From Pythium myriotylum (lineage: Eukaryota > Oomycota > Peronosporomycetes > Pythiales > Pythiaceae), in assembly GCA_023091665.1 (NCBI GenBank), contig JALJCQ010000027.1, forward strand, positions 744,001-808,000: a DNA stretch of 64,000 nucleotides, in the 5' to 3' direction. Of the stretch, positions 9,557-21,454 are shown one piece after another; position 1 is the stretch's first letter; the number at the start of each line of letters is the position of its first letter. The notes under the pieces were generated by a model. The model was not told the origin of the DNA and did not search any database. It worked only from the letters and a program-made list of their open reading frames with translations. A program made the position numbers and the translations under genes.

Positions 9557-10453
9557 ATGTTGATCAACTACATGCTCTTCTACATGATGATGACGGAGGC
9601 CGTCGTCTGCCTCCTCATCTCGCTGCCCTTCGGCAAGAGCGTCTCGCTCGCGATCATCAACTTTTTCCACGCGCGCTTCGGCGGCAAGGACTCGGTCGCG
9701 TCCTCTATCGTCACGGTCGTGCTCGCCATCGTCTCGCTGCTCTTCTTGTGTACGTGGTCGCGATTGCCACACGGTTGAGGTCGTTCTAATGGCGAGGTGT
9801 CTATTGTAGCCGACGTGTACTCGTGCTACAAGTACCACACGGACGACACCGTCTGGAGCGACGGCATGCGCATCCGTCTGCTCACGGCGCAGCGCGACAT
9901 GTACATCTCGGGCTTCTGTCTCTTCTTGTTCTTGCTGCTGCGCCTCGTCTACTTCTCGATGGAGACCAACATGCGTCTGGAGAAATCGCTTGCTGCGATG
10001 AAGAAGCAGGCCGAGGGCGCGTCGGCCGGCTACAAGAATCTGCTTGAGGAAAACGAGAGCACGACCAAGCAGCTTAAGAAGCTCAAGGAGCTGGTGGGTG
10101 GCGACGATGAGGATGCAGCCAAGAAGAGTGGCACCCAGCCGCTGGCGAAGCTGCTTGAGGAGAACGCTGATCTATCGAAGAAGATCGAGGTGCTGGCGAA
10201 GGAGCTCAAGTCAGCCGAGGCCAAGGTCGATGCCGTCAAGAAGCAAGCTGAAGGACAGAGCACAGCGTTCATGAAGCTCATGGATGAGAAGAGCAAGGCC
10301 GACCAGCAGGTTGAAGGTAATAAGGCGTTGGAGGCCAAGCTGAAGGCTCAGGCTGACGAGATTGCAGCCCTGAAGACTGAACGCGACTCGCTGAAGAGCC
10401 AGGTGCAGGACTACGACTTCATGTTTGCTGACGCCAAGAAGAAAGCTGACTAG
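9557..10453 (+). CDS. BCAP31: BAP31-like endoplasmic reticulum membrane protein
   Basis: The product resembles B-cell receptor-associated protein 31, an ER protein involved in export and quality control of membrane proteins. Exon 1 is 9557-9749 and exon 2 is 9810-10453, with a 60-bp intron (GTACGT to TTGTAG). Splicing joins two parts that are incomplete alone, giving 278 residues. There are three hydrophobic segments in the first 130 residues (near 2-20, 45-66 and 100-120), then a long charged coiled coil from about residue 125 to the end (for example LEKSLAAMKKQAEG). A C-terminal KKAD resembles the dilysine-type ER retrieval tail (KKXX) of the family. The splice junction is by eye. Confidence 0.85.
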
Positions 10454-10580
10454 CCGTCGACTGTCCTCGGCGTTACGGAATCCAAGTAGTGCTGGGAATG
10501 AATAATTTCATGACAAAACAAGATAACCGAGAACAATCATACTGTAGTTCATTCGGATTTCTGTTTGTTGGGTTGGTAGG

Positions 10581-13500
10581 TTATGGCCGATTCTGTTGCT
10601 GCATCTGCTGAAGCCGTGCCTGTATGATCTGGAGCTTGGAGGCGGAAGAGATAGACGACAGCGATAGTGACGACGCAACAGACGATGTCGCTGAGCCCAT
10701 CGAGGAGACAGACGACGAAGATGAGGTACGGCGCATCGCTTGAGATGGTGCAGGAAGCGACTCAGGCCGCCTTAGTGTAGACTGTCGATTTGAGAACTGA
10801 ACGTGGATGCGCATTTCCCAGCAAGTTTCATCAGGTGAGTACGAGCTCTTAATGTCGCAGACACGGCGAGTAAACACACGCACAAAAGCGTTTCGGTTCT
10901 GCTTGAGAAGCGGCACAATAAGCATCGAGAAAGCATCCTTTACTTCTCGCGTCATATCCTTCAACTCAAGCGTCGATGCAGCCTGGTCGTCTCGCGGAAT
11001 GTCAACAGCGGCATTTTCTCCTGAAGCGATCAACTTCAGCCAGTAAGAAACACTCTTTTGCTTCTCTACGTCCGACGTCCAGTTTTGGAGGATAATAGCA
11101 ACCTCCTGTGACTCAATCCCAAACGGTGGTGGTGGCGGCGGAGCCACGTCGCCCTGTTCGGTCCCTTCTTCAAACCACTGCGCCAGGGTCGCCAGTACAC
11201 TACGACGAACGAGTCGAACATGGAGAGACAACCCTTTAACATCGAAGAGCTGTTTCCACTGGTCCGCTAGCTGCACTAGATAAGCAATATCGGGAAGCAG
11301 AGATGGAGATACAGATGATGAAGAGCTGAGAACGCGCATCGCTCGGGCGTTCTCCGCACACAAGTGGAGCGAGGTCTGCAATCGACCGGCAAAGAGCTGC
11401 AGCTGCGGTAGGAAATCGTCGAGTCCACGTATTTTATGGGAAAGCTCTTTCCACGATTGACCTGACAATAGCTCATGGCGCTCGCAATCACAATCTTCTG
11501 CAGTCATCAGTTGAATTTCAAGTCTGCTCACTTGGGCTTCCAGATGATCAATGTGCCTCTGGGAGACACCATTCTGCTTTAAAGATTCCTCAGCAGCGGC
11601 AGTGGCGTCGTGTGCATTTTTCAATTCCTGTTCAAGACGATGAAGGGTCAACTTCAACTCTTGATTCTCGTGGACCAGCGAGTTTTGCTCTATCATAGCA
11701 TCGTGAAGGGCCTTGTCATGGACTGACTGCAGAGCTGCAAGTTGCCCCTCGTGTGCCCCGCGTATTGCATCCTTTTCCTTCTCTGCCAAGTCTTTCAATC
11801 GCGTCACTTCTCGATCCATCGCCTCGAGGGCTATACGAAGATCGCCAATCTCTTCGAGATTCTTCATCTGCTCTTCTTTCTCACTGTTGACTTCGATGAG
11901 TTGCTGCTGAAGCGTGCGCGCCGCATCCTGCACAACTTTGAGCTCATTCTCGAGTTGGCTACGATCGACTTCACCAGCAGCGAGCTTCTGCTCGAGGTCA
12001 GCGATAATACCTTTAAAATATTCAGACTTATGACCCATTTCCGCCTTGAAACGTGCGGACAACCTGCTTTGAACGTCGCTCATTACTGGCTGCATCTGTT
12101 GCTGCAAATGAAGAACGAGATCGCGGTGTGATTTCAAATCGCTCCGGATGAGGACGTTGAAGTTCCGGCTCAACTCCAGAGCTGTTCGAAGACGCTTCAC
12201 AGTGTGAAGTGCGTCTTTTTCTCGTGCTTGGGTCACATCGACTAAGTGCGACTTCTCAAGGAGTGCCTGCTGCAGTGAGTCGTTGGTGAGCTGAAGCGAG
12301 CTCATCTTGATCGCGTTGTCTGACATGGCAGCCTCGAAGCTGGTCCGAAGTGTAGTGAGCTCTTTCTGCAGTTTTTCGCGCTCACTCAGCTGTGTCTTCA
12401 TACGCTCTTCTTCCTGTCTGGCGAAAACGTTAAGCTGCTCTGTTGAGTGGTCACGTATCTGTTGGAGCTGTTGGATGAGGTCAGTACGATCTTTGGCGAG
12501 GTCGTCTAGTTGTTTCAGCGCCAGTTGACTGCGGACAGTGTCTAGTTCCCGCGCAAGCTGTTCAACACGGGCAACTTTGTCTTGTCCAGCAGCAATCGAC
12601 TCTTCTAGTTGCTGAACAAGTTTTGCTTTCTCTTCTTGCCACGCTGACTCAAGAACGGTTCGTTTCTTCTCAAACAGACTTGTCGTAGTATCTCTCTCGA
12701 GTTCGAGCCTTCTTGCTTCGGATCGGAGCGTCTCTAAGTCTGTTGTCAGAGTTGCTGTCACCGCTTGTTGAGCTTCGAGCTGTCTCTGAAGCAAGTCATT
12801 CTCCTCCTTCAGTGATTCGATATGCTTCATGTGCTCTTCCAGTTGCAACCGCTTCTCATTCTCAAGTGACTCGAGCTTCTCTTCGAGTTCGGCCTGAATT
12901 GAACCAGCAGATCGTTCTTCAGTGAGAGAATTCTCTTCGCTCGTTTTGTCGTTAAGACTAACGCGCTGCTCCCACTGACGGAGCTGCTCTCTCAAGTCGT
13001 CGCGCTCGCTCTTCACAACGTCGACCTCGGCACTCAGAAACTCAAACTTCTCGTCCATGAACTTCTTCTCCCGCACAAGATCCATCTTCGACTCTTTCAG
13101 GTTTGCGATCTGCTGCTTCATCGCTTCACTCAGCAGCGACCATTCGCTTCGTTCTTGTGTGAAGTTCGCATCCTGACGGAGCAACTGGTCGGCTTGTTCC
13201 TGGACCTGCGTCCTCAGCGCATACACGGTCGCCAGCAATGTCATATGATCCTTGGCGACGTCTATAGCCGCTTGCTTGTCCTGCTCGCCATCGCCACTTT
13301 TCATGTTTGATCCGTTATCGTGCTTGGCGGCCTGCTGCTGGTTATCCTCCGTCTCGGGCTCGCCATCCTCGCTCTCCGTCTGGACGCTCGCTTTCTCCTC
13401 GTCCTTCAGACCTGCGCCTTCGTTCTTCACGTGCTCTCGCGCTTGAACGCGAAGCAACTGAGCGCGGAAATCCTCTTCGCGCATGCGGAACGCCTCGCCG

Positions 13501-13661
13501 AGCTGCGCCAGCTGCGCGCCCCGTTGCGCGTCCTGCGCGCGCTGCTGCATGGCGAACGCGCGCCACTGCTCCTCCAAGTCGGTTTTGGCCTTGCGCGTGG
13601 CCACGAGGTCTGCGCGCACCAGCGAGAGCGCCCGGTAGGCGTCGCGCAGGTCCTTCTCCAT
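10581..13661 (-). CDS. Large coiled-coil protein of unknown function
   Basis: I do not recognise a specific family. The 1026-residue product is mostly predicted coiled coil: a first helix at about 1-75, an acidic spacer of about 50 residues rich in Glu/Asp/Gln, then long heptad-rich coils from about 130 to 720 (for example LEEKLESLENEKRLQLEEH). A less charged, possibly globular region follows at about 740-930, containing a PPPPPPFG stretch, and the tail is Ser-rich. Such architecture fits a structural or tethering protein of the cytoskeleton, centrosome or Golgi, but nothing in the sequence settles which. It forms one open frame without introns. Its 3' end faces the BAP31-like gene, 127 bp away. 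Confidence 0.8.
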   Translation of the reverse strand: MEKDLRDAYRALSLVRADLVATRKAKTDLEEQWRAFAMQQRAQDAQRGAQLAQLGEAFRMREEDFRAQLLRVQAREHVKNEGAGLKDEEKASVQTESEDGEPETEDNQQQAAKHDNGSNMKSGDGEQDKQAAIDVAKDHMTLLATVYALRTQVQEQADQLLRQDANFTQERSEWSLLSEAMKQQIANLKESKMDLVREKKFMDEKFEFLSAEVDVVKSERDDLREQLRQWEQRVSLNDKTSEENSLTEERSAGSIQAELEEKLESLENEKRLQLEEHMKHIESLKEENDLLQRQLEAQQAVTATLTTDLETLRSEARRLELERDTTTSLFEKKRTVLESAWQEEKAKLVQQLEESIAAGQDKVARVEQLARELDTVRSQLALKQLDDLAKDRTDLIQQLQQIRDHSTEQLNVFARQEEERMKTQLSEREKLQKELTTLRTSFEAAMSDNAIKMSSLQLTNDSLQQALLEKSHLVDVTQAREKDALHTVKRLRTALELSRNFNVLIRSDLKSHRDLVLHLQQQMQPVMSDVQSRLSARFKAEMGHKSEYFKGIIADLEQKLAAGEVDRSQLENELKVVQDAARTLQQQLIEVNSEKEEQMKNLEEIGDLRIALEAMDREVTRLKDLAEKEKDAIRGAHEGQLAALQSVHDKALHDAMIEQNSLVHENQELKLTLHRLEQELKNAHDATAAAEESLKQNGVSQRHIDHLEAQVSRLEIQLMTAEDCDCERHELLSGQSWKELSHKIRGLDDFLPQLQLFAGRLQTSLHLCAENARAMRVLSSSSSVSPSLLPDIAYLVQLADQWKQLFDVKGLSLHVRLVRRSVLATLAQWFEEGTEQGDVAPPPPPPFGIESQEVAIILQNWTSDVEKQKSVSYWLKLIASGENAAVDIPRDDQAASTLELKDMTREVKDAFSMLIVPLLKQNRNAFVRVFTRRVCDIKSSYSPDETCWEMRIHVQFSNRQSTLRRPESLPAPSQAMRRTSSSSSVSSMGSATSSVASSLSLSSISSASKLQIIQARLQQMQQQNRP

Positions 13662-13956
13662 GGTGCCGAGCTAGAAAATGCCAAAGAGGTGCTGACACAG
13701 TTCGAAAAATGCCGCGGTTTCTGAGAGTATTCATAATATAATAATTACGGAAAATGAATTTGATCAATATTATGTATTTGATGTCTTTAGCGGTGAACTA
13801 GAGCTTTGTCATTACGTGTGTTGTATATATCGAGATACAAAATTTAGGAACTTGATCGCTTACGCACTGCAAGATCGGTCGGGCGCCCAACTTGCACCCG
13901 GACGTTTCAAGTTCGACACAGAGACGACGTTGGATAGAATGACTGTATTATTTGCT

Positions 13957-15050
13957 CTATGATTGCTGCTCTTGCTGGCGAGCCGCTTTACGTGCGAGGA
14001 AGCGAGCTCTCGCTGCTGAAATGACTTCATCTTTGGATACAGTAGGGGCCTCAGGCTCGGGCTTCTTCTCACGCCGTCGATTCTCACGCTCACCATGGTC
14101 GCTTTCATCTTCGATCTTGGGCTTCTTGACTGCGCGATCAGATTCGTCCGATTGATCGAGGGCAGCGTCGCGCTGTTCAGGCTTGCGAGCAGATTCCTCT
14201 GTATCTGGACTCCTCTCGTCCACCTCGTCTCTGTGTTTCTCGGTCTCCGTGGCGGTTTCACCACGCCCAACGGTGTACGCACTCCGTGCATTTGAGGTGG
14301 AACCGCCCATTGCGAGGTTCTTGGTCAGCAGGTTGGAATAGAATCCCGCCATCGCGTCCCCACCACGCTTGGTCACATCCTCGGCTGCTTCAATCTCGTC
14401 AATGCGTCTGTCTTCCTCATCCCAACGTTTCATCTCCTGCAACTTCCGCTTGTACGATGCTGAGATCAGTTTCTCTTTGTCACCATACAATGCGTCTTCG
14501 CTCGCTCGCTCTTTCAAGAGACGCCTCTCCTTGATGCGTTCCTGCTCAATCTCGCGCACTTTCGCCTTCTCGATGAGCGTCGAAATGTACTTCGAGCTCT
14601 GCTTCTCGCTCTCCCGCTGGGCCTTGCGCTGAGCCTTTTTGTCTTGGCGACTGCTCTGGATCTGATCATACACGCCGTCGTAATCGAACACGGACGCATC
14701 TTCAGCGAGCGCCTTCTCGTGAGTGCGCTCCACCTGCGCCTTCTGGAAGCTTCGCGCTGCCTCTGCGCCGACTCGACGTCTCTCTTCGGCCTGATCGCGA
14801 GGTGCATCAGCTTCCAGCTCCGCAACACTCCCAAAGATCGATGCAGGCTTGATCTCCTACAATCCCCGATGAATCCATTCCCTCTCGTCAGCGACGCCCG
14901 TCGAAATCGAATCCGCTGGAGTCGTTTCCGCACCTTTTTCGCGTCTTTCTTCGTGGGAATGATGAGTCCGTACTGCTTCGCACCAGCTCCACCACCCGAC
15001 GCACTCTGGAGAGGCTTCTTGCCCGCAGGGAGCTTCATCGAGAACGCCAT
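13957..15050 (-). CDS. NSRP1: NSRP1-like nuclear speckle splicing regulatory protein
   Basis: The product resembles nuclear speckle splicing regulatory protein 1 (CCDC55 family). Exon 1 (15050-14934) encodes the N-terminus with the family signature KQYGLIIP. Exon 2 (14856-13957) begins EIKPASIFG and continues with SVFDYDGVYDQIQ and a long charged coiled coil, then an acidic/basic tail. The intron (14933-14857, 77 bp, GTGCGG to TTGTAG) is phase 0 and joins DAKK to EIKPAS, restoring the conserved KP-x-S-I-F-G spacing. The product is 338 residues. The tail, rich in Glu, Arg and Lys, fits a nuclear RNA-associated protein. It diverges from the J-domain gene with 253 bp between start codons. Confidence 0.82.
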
Positions 15051-15207
15051 GATGGCCGGTCGATGCAAGCTTCCTTGACCCTTGTGTATCGAGCCCGGTG
15101 TTACCTTCCTAAGAAGGTATTATAGTACCTACTATCACTGTACAGAGGGTGATGGACAAAATGAGTAATTACTCACCTCGTAATGCGTATTTACGCGTTT
15201 GTACCAT

Positions 15208-15304
15208 CACTCTGAGGACTTCTCGGCCTTCCCTAACTGGTGGGGAAACACCACGGCAACGCCGGTACCAACAAGCAGGCTCGCGCGCCACGGCCGTCGC
15301 TCCA
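15208..15304 (+). promoter_or_regulatory. Putative initiator and 5' leader of the J-domain gene
   Basis: A TCACTCT sequence near 15205-15213 fits the oomycete initiator consensus TCAYTYY and lies about 95 bp before the ATG at 15304. It supports the short leader and the chosen start codon. This is a weak motif, and it is inferred. Confidence 0.35.
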
Positions 15305-18300
15305 TGGGTCTCATCTCGGTCGGCGCGTCGCTGGGCGTGGCCGACAGGTCGGCAGGTCGCGTGCCGAGCGTGTCGCCGTCGGCGGCCGCAGTCGCGGGAG
15401 CGAACGGCGCCGGCGGAGGCGCGCACGCAGGAGCGAGTCCCGCGGCCGCAACTCCGCAGAACCACGCGTCGCAGCGGCGACACGAGTTCGCCCACCACCG
15501 CCACAACTACAGCAACAGCAGCGCGAACAGCCACGCGCACGAGCAGCAGGCCGCCCACTCGGGGAGCGGGCGCGGCAAGCGCGGCGGACGCCGGAAATAC
15601 GTCCAGAACAGCAACCCCAATGGCGCGCATGTCAACAGTGCAACTCCACCTGTCGCGATTGGAACGGCCGGGCCCGCCGTGCAGTTCCCGCCGCCCCCAA
15701 TCGTGACCGCATCCGCCGCGGTGGGATCGCAAGCGGCCGCGAAGACGACGCCCAGCCCGGCTTACAGCGCGAGGCAAGCGACGACGACATCGAGCGACAG
15801 CCATAGGATATCGGCTCCTCCGTCTCCACCGCAGACCACTCGTGCTGTAACTTTCCAAACAAACGTGGATCCGCAGCGTCTGCTCCCATTTGTGCTCGGA
15901 GCCAAAGGTGGCGCGCGCTTGCAGTCGTACATGACCCAGTCAAAATGCGTCATGGCCCACCGAGCGTCATCCTCGGGGCAAGCTGCGACTGAGCAGCTGA
16001 TCCGATTAGCCCGATGTGCGAATGCTTCATCTCAGTCAGACGATTGGAAGATGAGCTTCACGCTTACGGCCGACAATGCCAAGCGGGTATGTTGACTGCT
16101 CGCTGTTGACGAAAGCTCGCCTCAGTTTGACAATCGCAAACATCTCTTGTAGGTGGAACACGGGGTTCGGTTATTGCAGAGTGCTATTGAGGCAGCCGAA
16201 CAAATAATACTTCGAAAAAAGTCTTCGAGCTCGGTGGCGGTGACCACTTCTGTGGATGTTGATAGTGGTGGGAACGGCAAGCCTTCCAGCGGCCACGCGA
16301 GTGCGTCCAGAGCCGCAACACCGGACCACTCCATCAACGACACACCGCTACAACCTCAATTGCACTCATCGGCGTCTTCATCGGCGCCCGCTGGGTCTCT
16401 CGAGCTTGTATCGAGTTCAAGTCGTGACTCCGTCGATGAGCGTAAGGCGCAAACTCGAATACGATATCCTCCAACGAGCCAGCCACTGAAACGTGGCCCA
16501 GGTTTCGCAACAAGTAGGAGCATCGTCGAGTCGACAGCGAGTCCTCCGACTTCGAGCGCGGTTACCCATCCGACCGACCGAATCGCTGGGAAGAAGCGTA
16601 TGTGTCACCTCCACACGTCAAACTTCGATGTTAGCTGACGACATCTACTGATTGTATTTTCCTGGTGTACAGGCCAGCTTTCCAGTTCCACGGACGACGC
16701 TAACAAAAGAGAGCGCATTTCTTCTACCCGGCATGGTGCGATTTCTACGGCTGCTTCGAGCGATGAAACGAACCCGGGTGGCGATTTGGTGTCTGTGGCT
16801 GTACCTCAGAGAGTTGATAATGAGGACGATCAGCTTGAGTCAGAGTTTGACGAGTTTCGAATACGTCTGAATCGCGGTGTTGAGTTTGCCCGCCAAATCG
16901 ATTCACAAGCAAGCTACGTAAAGCGAAAGGTGCTTCAAGAAAAACAAAGATACTACAGACTACTCGAGCGGGCACGCATGATGACCCATCAACAACGCGT
17001 GGCTGATGCCGTCATTCGCACACAATGTGCCATTATGGCTACGAACGAGCCCACTGGACGCAAGCGTCGACGTATCGAGCAGCTTAGTGCCTTACAGGAT
17101 GCTGCGGAGAAGATGATTCGCCCGAATGTTCAACCGATGCCCTTATTATCAAAGCGGCGGTCTCTGGGTCATTCAAACGGCTGTGCGAGTTCCACCAAAA
17201 TGGTCGAGCTGATGATGAAGGTGTCGAACTTTCGAAGCCTTCTTTCAAATGCACCCGCTGAGCAAACATCACCTTCGCATCGTGTCTCTGACAACGACAA
17301 TAACTACAGCGAGTCCAAATCTGCAGTGGGTGATCATTCTCTGACCCAAAGTGAAGATGCTGATTCAAGATTAACTTCTGAAGCTGTGTCCGCGTCTCTC
17401 CCAGAAGATATCATTGAGGGTGATGCCGAAGACAAAGACCCTTCTCCCTCACAAGTGACTTTGACTGCGGTTCGGGACATGAACTTGATCCAAGATTATT
17501 CGGGAGAGAGTGAGTGCGCACTTCTTCGCCTTCTTGTGGGTCAGCGTCAGTATTTCTATCTGGAGCCAATTTCGCTCTCTTTCGGTGCAAAGGATCTCGA
17601 CTTCCTCAAGCGCTACGCAATTCGTACAGCAAACGATCTTGAAGTCCTCCGTCAATTCGTTGTCAAGCGACGACGGTATGGCGCGGACCTCACCAAGTCT
17701 ATAGAAGATGTTGCATCCCATACTGCTCAGTCACTGGCTTCTTCGAGAGTGTCTGCTTGGACGACAATGCAGCGTCCGTTGTTAGACCTGCATCCAGTTT
17801 TGCTTGCGCTACATTTGTTAGCACTTCATTACCACGCAGTCGCAATACTCGATCGCGAGAAGGTATGCTCATCTTCGGCATCAGGAGACCTTCTGAAGAG
17901 CGAGGAAGAGCTTTCGCTAGATTTGTTCAAGTTTATCCTTCGACCAATTCGGTCGTCTGCAATTGAGTCAAGTTTGAACGATGCTCTACCCATTTCACTC
18001 GTGCGAGAAACTATCGCCCACTGCCCAGAAATTGTGAACCATGTCCTCGATTGGAAAGAAGAGAGTGACATTCCACAGAACTTGCTACAAGACGTTACCT
18101 CCTTGCAGTCCAAGAGAGATAAATCCAATCCCGCTGGTTCGGTAAAAAGTTCTATGTTGGGCGAGATGCTAAAGCATCTGCAACGACATGTGACGGAATT
18201 CGATCGTTCTCTGAGCGAACTTGCCCGGCATCTTCAAGGGTCAAGGAGTGGTAGTGCCTGCGGCGATAAGGTCGTTCACATCGCAAATCAAATCAAATCG

Positions 18301-20793
18301 ATTTCTGCGAGACTACTCGTCGTCAACACTGAGCTACAGCTACACAAGTGGGCTACACAGTACATAGAAAATGGCTGCACATGGTTTGATGAAGACGTTG
18401 AGGACGATTTGGTCGACTCTGTTATGTGCGTTGACCGATCCTACGACAAATTTACGTGTCTACAAGACGCCCTCCTCGTCTGGCATAACGTGAAGGTTGT
18501 TTATGCAGCAAACGGCGAGGGCTGCAGCGAAGAGAAGAGTGAAAGGGATTTCATCGAGCCATCTCGCCGGACCAAAGATCAACCCGAGGAAGAAGAAGAA
18601 CCCCACAATGAGCCTGACACTGACGAAGATCCAGAACTCAGTCGCCTGAAGAGTTTGACTCCACCTGACATTCTCGACATCGTTGAGACTCGCTTCACCG
18701 ATGCAAATTCCGCGGCGTCGTACTATTTGTCTAGTGATGATATCGCGCGAGTGCGGGCTGAATTCAATGATTCACTCGGATCAATGAGGGCGTCGATGAA
18801 GATATTGGGGAGGACTGCGCCATGGCGCACCCATGTAAAACACTCGAACGCACTGAAACTCGAGTACAAGAAACAGCGCGAGCTCGAAAACAAACTACTC
18901 CTGCACCAATGGGCAATGTACTATAGGACTCGCCCACTGCCAGAACCGCAGACAGAAGCCATCGAACGAGATCAGAATGATTCGACGGTCAGAGAAGAAG
19001 TCGACGAGACGGTCGCGTTTGATTCAACAACAGAGAATAGCGGTGGTATCGTCTTGGAGCCTGGAGACACCCCTGAGGTCGTAGACATGAAGCTGCTCCG
19101 TCATGAAATCGAGAATGTTGCTAAGCAGATGCAGACGATGGGAGCAAGTGGTCCAGTCGACTCCGACAAAAAGAAGCTCCTGGATGCTTGCAATCTACTC
19201 GCAGCGTCATGTGTGTCTGCTTTGACCAAGTTTCTCAGCCCAGATGAACCGGCTCCGCAGGTTGGGTTGTCAAGGTCCGGTGCAGGGAGTGGGCGGACAG
19301 GGAGACAACGTGCCAACAGTACGAGCAAAAGCGAAGGTGGGAAGGCGAAGGTTGGGGAAGACACTTGTGTACCGTCGCATTTGAAGCAGACAACAACGAA
19401 CCTAACAACCGGAAGCGAAGCAGTTAACGTGGACTTGACTAGTACCGACGCAGTGGGTGTGAGTATGGATGCTCAGGAGCACGCGCAAGATGAAGTCCAA
19501 GAGCAAGCAACCCAATCAGGAAGAAAGGGCAAGCACGGTTTGACAGCAAGACGTCCTCGTGCTCACTCCACTTCGTCTGTTTCGCCTCGTCTCCCCACTC
19601 CAAGTAACTCCACTACCCCTTCAGCTAGTTTCCTTCCAAGTCGAACTGCGAAAGTTGGAGTTCCGACCGTGGGTATTATCGCCTCCGTGACTGCAGAACC
19701 ACTGAGAATGGGATGCTCAGGTTGTCGTGATACACGTCGCCGGTGCACTGGTTGCCACGGGTGCTGCTTGCATTGCGTATGTCTCGGTTGCGGATGTCGG
19801 ATGTGCTGCTCGAGTCGGACAGCGTCAGTCCAGCGAACGCTGAACTTGCTGGTGACGGCTGTGGAGACACGTATGGGATGCAAGTGGATCGAGCTGGACT
19901 CGCCAGGTAATCAAAACGAACGGTGTGGGATGGTCAGAGCGTGCTCATCGTGCCATCAGTGCACTCAACACTGCGCATGCCATCCTTCTGCGCGAAGCAT
20001 CCATCAATCTGGGACCGATTCATCACCTCCTAGGAGCACATCAGGTGCTACAGCGACTGCTGGCTTTCCGTCCAGTGCCTCACGCAAGGAACGTCGGTTC
20101 CGCATCAACCCCACAGCTGCTCAGCGTCGTCAAAATCAAGCATCTGGTGCTAGTGACGACGAAATGAAGACTACGTCTTCTAGGCGGGGTTCTGGTGCTG
20201 CGCCAGCCAAACGGACACGTCGCTCGAATTCAGATGCTACACCTTCTACGTACAAGGATGACTCGGTGGATTCTGCGATGGGCTCTGATTTCACTTCCTC
20301 TGATCAGTTTAGCGGCTCATCGACGGACGGGTTACCATTCGGATCCGCACCCCCAGCACAAGCTAAGAATGAGCAGGAGGATCTTTTCAGAGCGGCACGG
20401 GTGCGAATGAAGCTTCAGCGGAACTCACTATTGAAGAACAATCACCCGTATGGGATGATCCCTCCAAACTCATTAATCGAAGGTGAGATGCTCTGGCATC
20501 CAGAGCGGATCAGGCTAATGTGGGAACGGAAGGATGTTTATGGCGTACTCGGGGTTCCTCGTGAAGCTACCTCGCAGCTCATCAAAAAGCAGTATCGCAA
20601 GCTCGTTCTCAAGCTCCATCCAGACAAGGCCGTGCCGTCTGAGATTACGGATGCTTCCTCGAATCAAGGTGAATCCTGGTCCCTGGACGACCGTGTCTCC
20701 GCGTTCGTGGCGGTGACAAAGGCGTATAAATTGCTCTCTGGGGATATAGGAGCGATCCATGGCAACTCTTGGAGTTCTCCAACAACCTTGTGA
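15304..20793 (+). CDS. Very large C-terminal J-domain protein with repeated Cys/His motif
   Basis: Three exons give a 1782-residue product: 15304-16086, 16153-16597 and 16673-20793, with introns of 66 and 75 bp, both GTATGT donors. The N-terminal 180 residues are Ala/Ser/Pro/Gly low complexity. A region with a GAKGG turn (LLPFVLGAKGG) loosely recalls a KH-like fold but is not convincing. The middle is charged and helical. Near 19708-19815 and 19873-19995 the protein carries two copies of C-x2-C-H-x-C-x2-H-C-x-C inside dense Cys clusters. The C-terminus is a J domain (DVYGVLGVPREATSQ, then LHPDKA), so it should stimulate an Hsp70 through the HPD motif. The upstream frame lacks an ATG before 15304. 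Function beyond Hsp70 co-chaperone activity is unknown. Confidence 0.75.
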
Positions 20794-20890
20794 TCTTCGT
20801 TGTCGAGGAGTTACAATCAAGAATATCCAAAATGGTATCGAAGGGTCGCAGGAATCCCAGTCACCTTTTCCCGTGAACGGAGGCAGTGTC

Positions 20891-21280
20891 ATGGACGTGA
20901 ATCGCATCTTCTCTGCGGAGCAGATCGCAGTGCCTCCCGACTTACCTCTCGTACTGAAGGATTGGACGAAGGCTGTGATCCGCGAGAACCCAGATGATGT
21001 ACTTCTTTTCTCTCTCAAGTACTTCCAAGAAAAGACGCAGTTAGCGTCTCAGCGAAAGGCCACGGAGAATCAAGTCCGCCGCATCAGACAGTTGTTTGAG
21101 CAGTACGACGTCGACGGCAACGGACGCATGGAAGCAAAGGAGCTCAAGCGGTTTTTCCTCGACGATCTCGCGCTTTCAATGACCGACGCGGAGGTTGAAG
21201 ACGTCATGCTGGATCTCGACGCAGATAACACTGGGTTTATTGAGCTCAGCGACATTATCCAATGGTATACCAAGCGCTAG
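20891..21280 (+). CDS. RIIa-like and EF-hand calcium-binding protein
   Basis: The 129-residue product has an N-terminal RIIa/DPY-30-like helix pair (LPLVLKDWTKAVIREN, LLFSLKYF), the dimerisation and anchoring module of protein kinase A regulatory subunits and many axonemal proteins. Two EF-hands follow: DVDGNGRMEAKE is canonical, and DLDADNTGFIELSD is slightly atypical. This pairing is common in ciliary and flagellar proteins, so a zoospore flagellum role is a reasonable inference. The start at 20891 was preferred over ATG 20759 because the latter lies within the coding end of the J-domain gene and its extra residues show no family match. Its leader begins within 97 bp of the upstream stop codon. 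Confidence 0.75.
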   Translation: MDVNRIFSAEQIAVPPDLPLVLKDWTKAVIRENPDDVLLFSLKYFQEKTQLASQRKATENQVRRIRQLFEQYDVDGNGRMEAKELKRFFLDDLALSMTDAEVEDVMLDLDADNTGFIELSDIIQWYTKR

Positions 21281-21454
21281 CAGTCGTTTTGACAGCAAGA
21301 GCCTCCTATAGTAGGTAGTAGGATCAACATTGTAGGACTTAGTTGACTGGAAGATCGCAAGTACACTCACGTCTCCATGTGTGTATGTCTCTGTCATTTT
21401 CAGATCGACCAAACGGTCTCCTGTTTAGCTATTGGCAATTTCCACTCGTGCATT

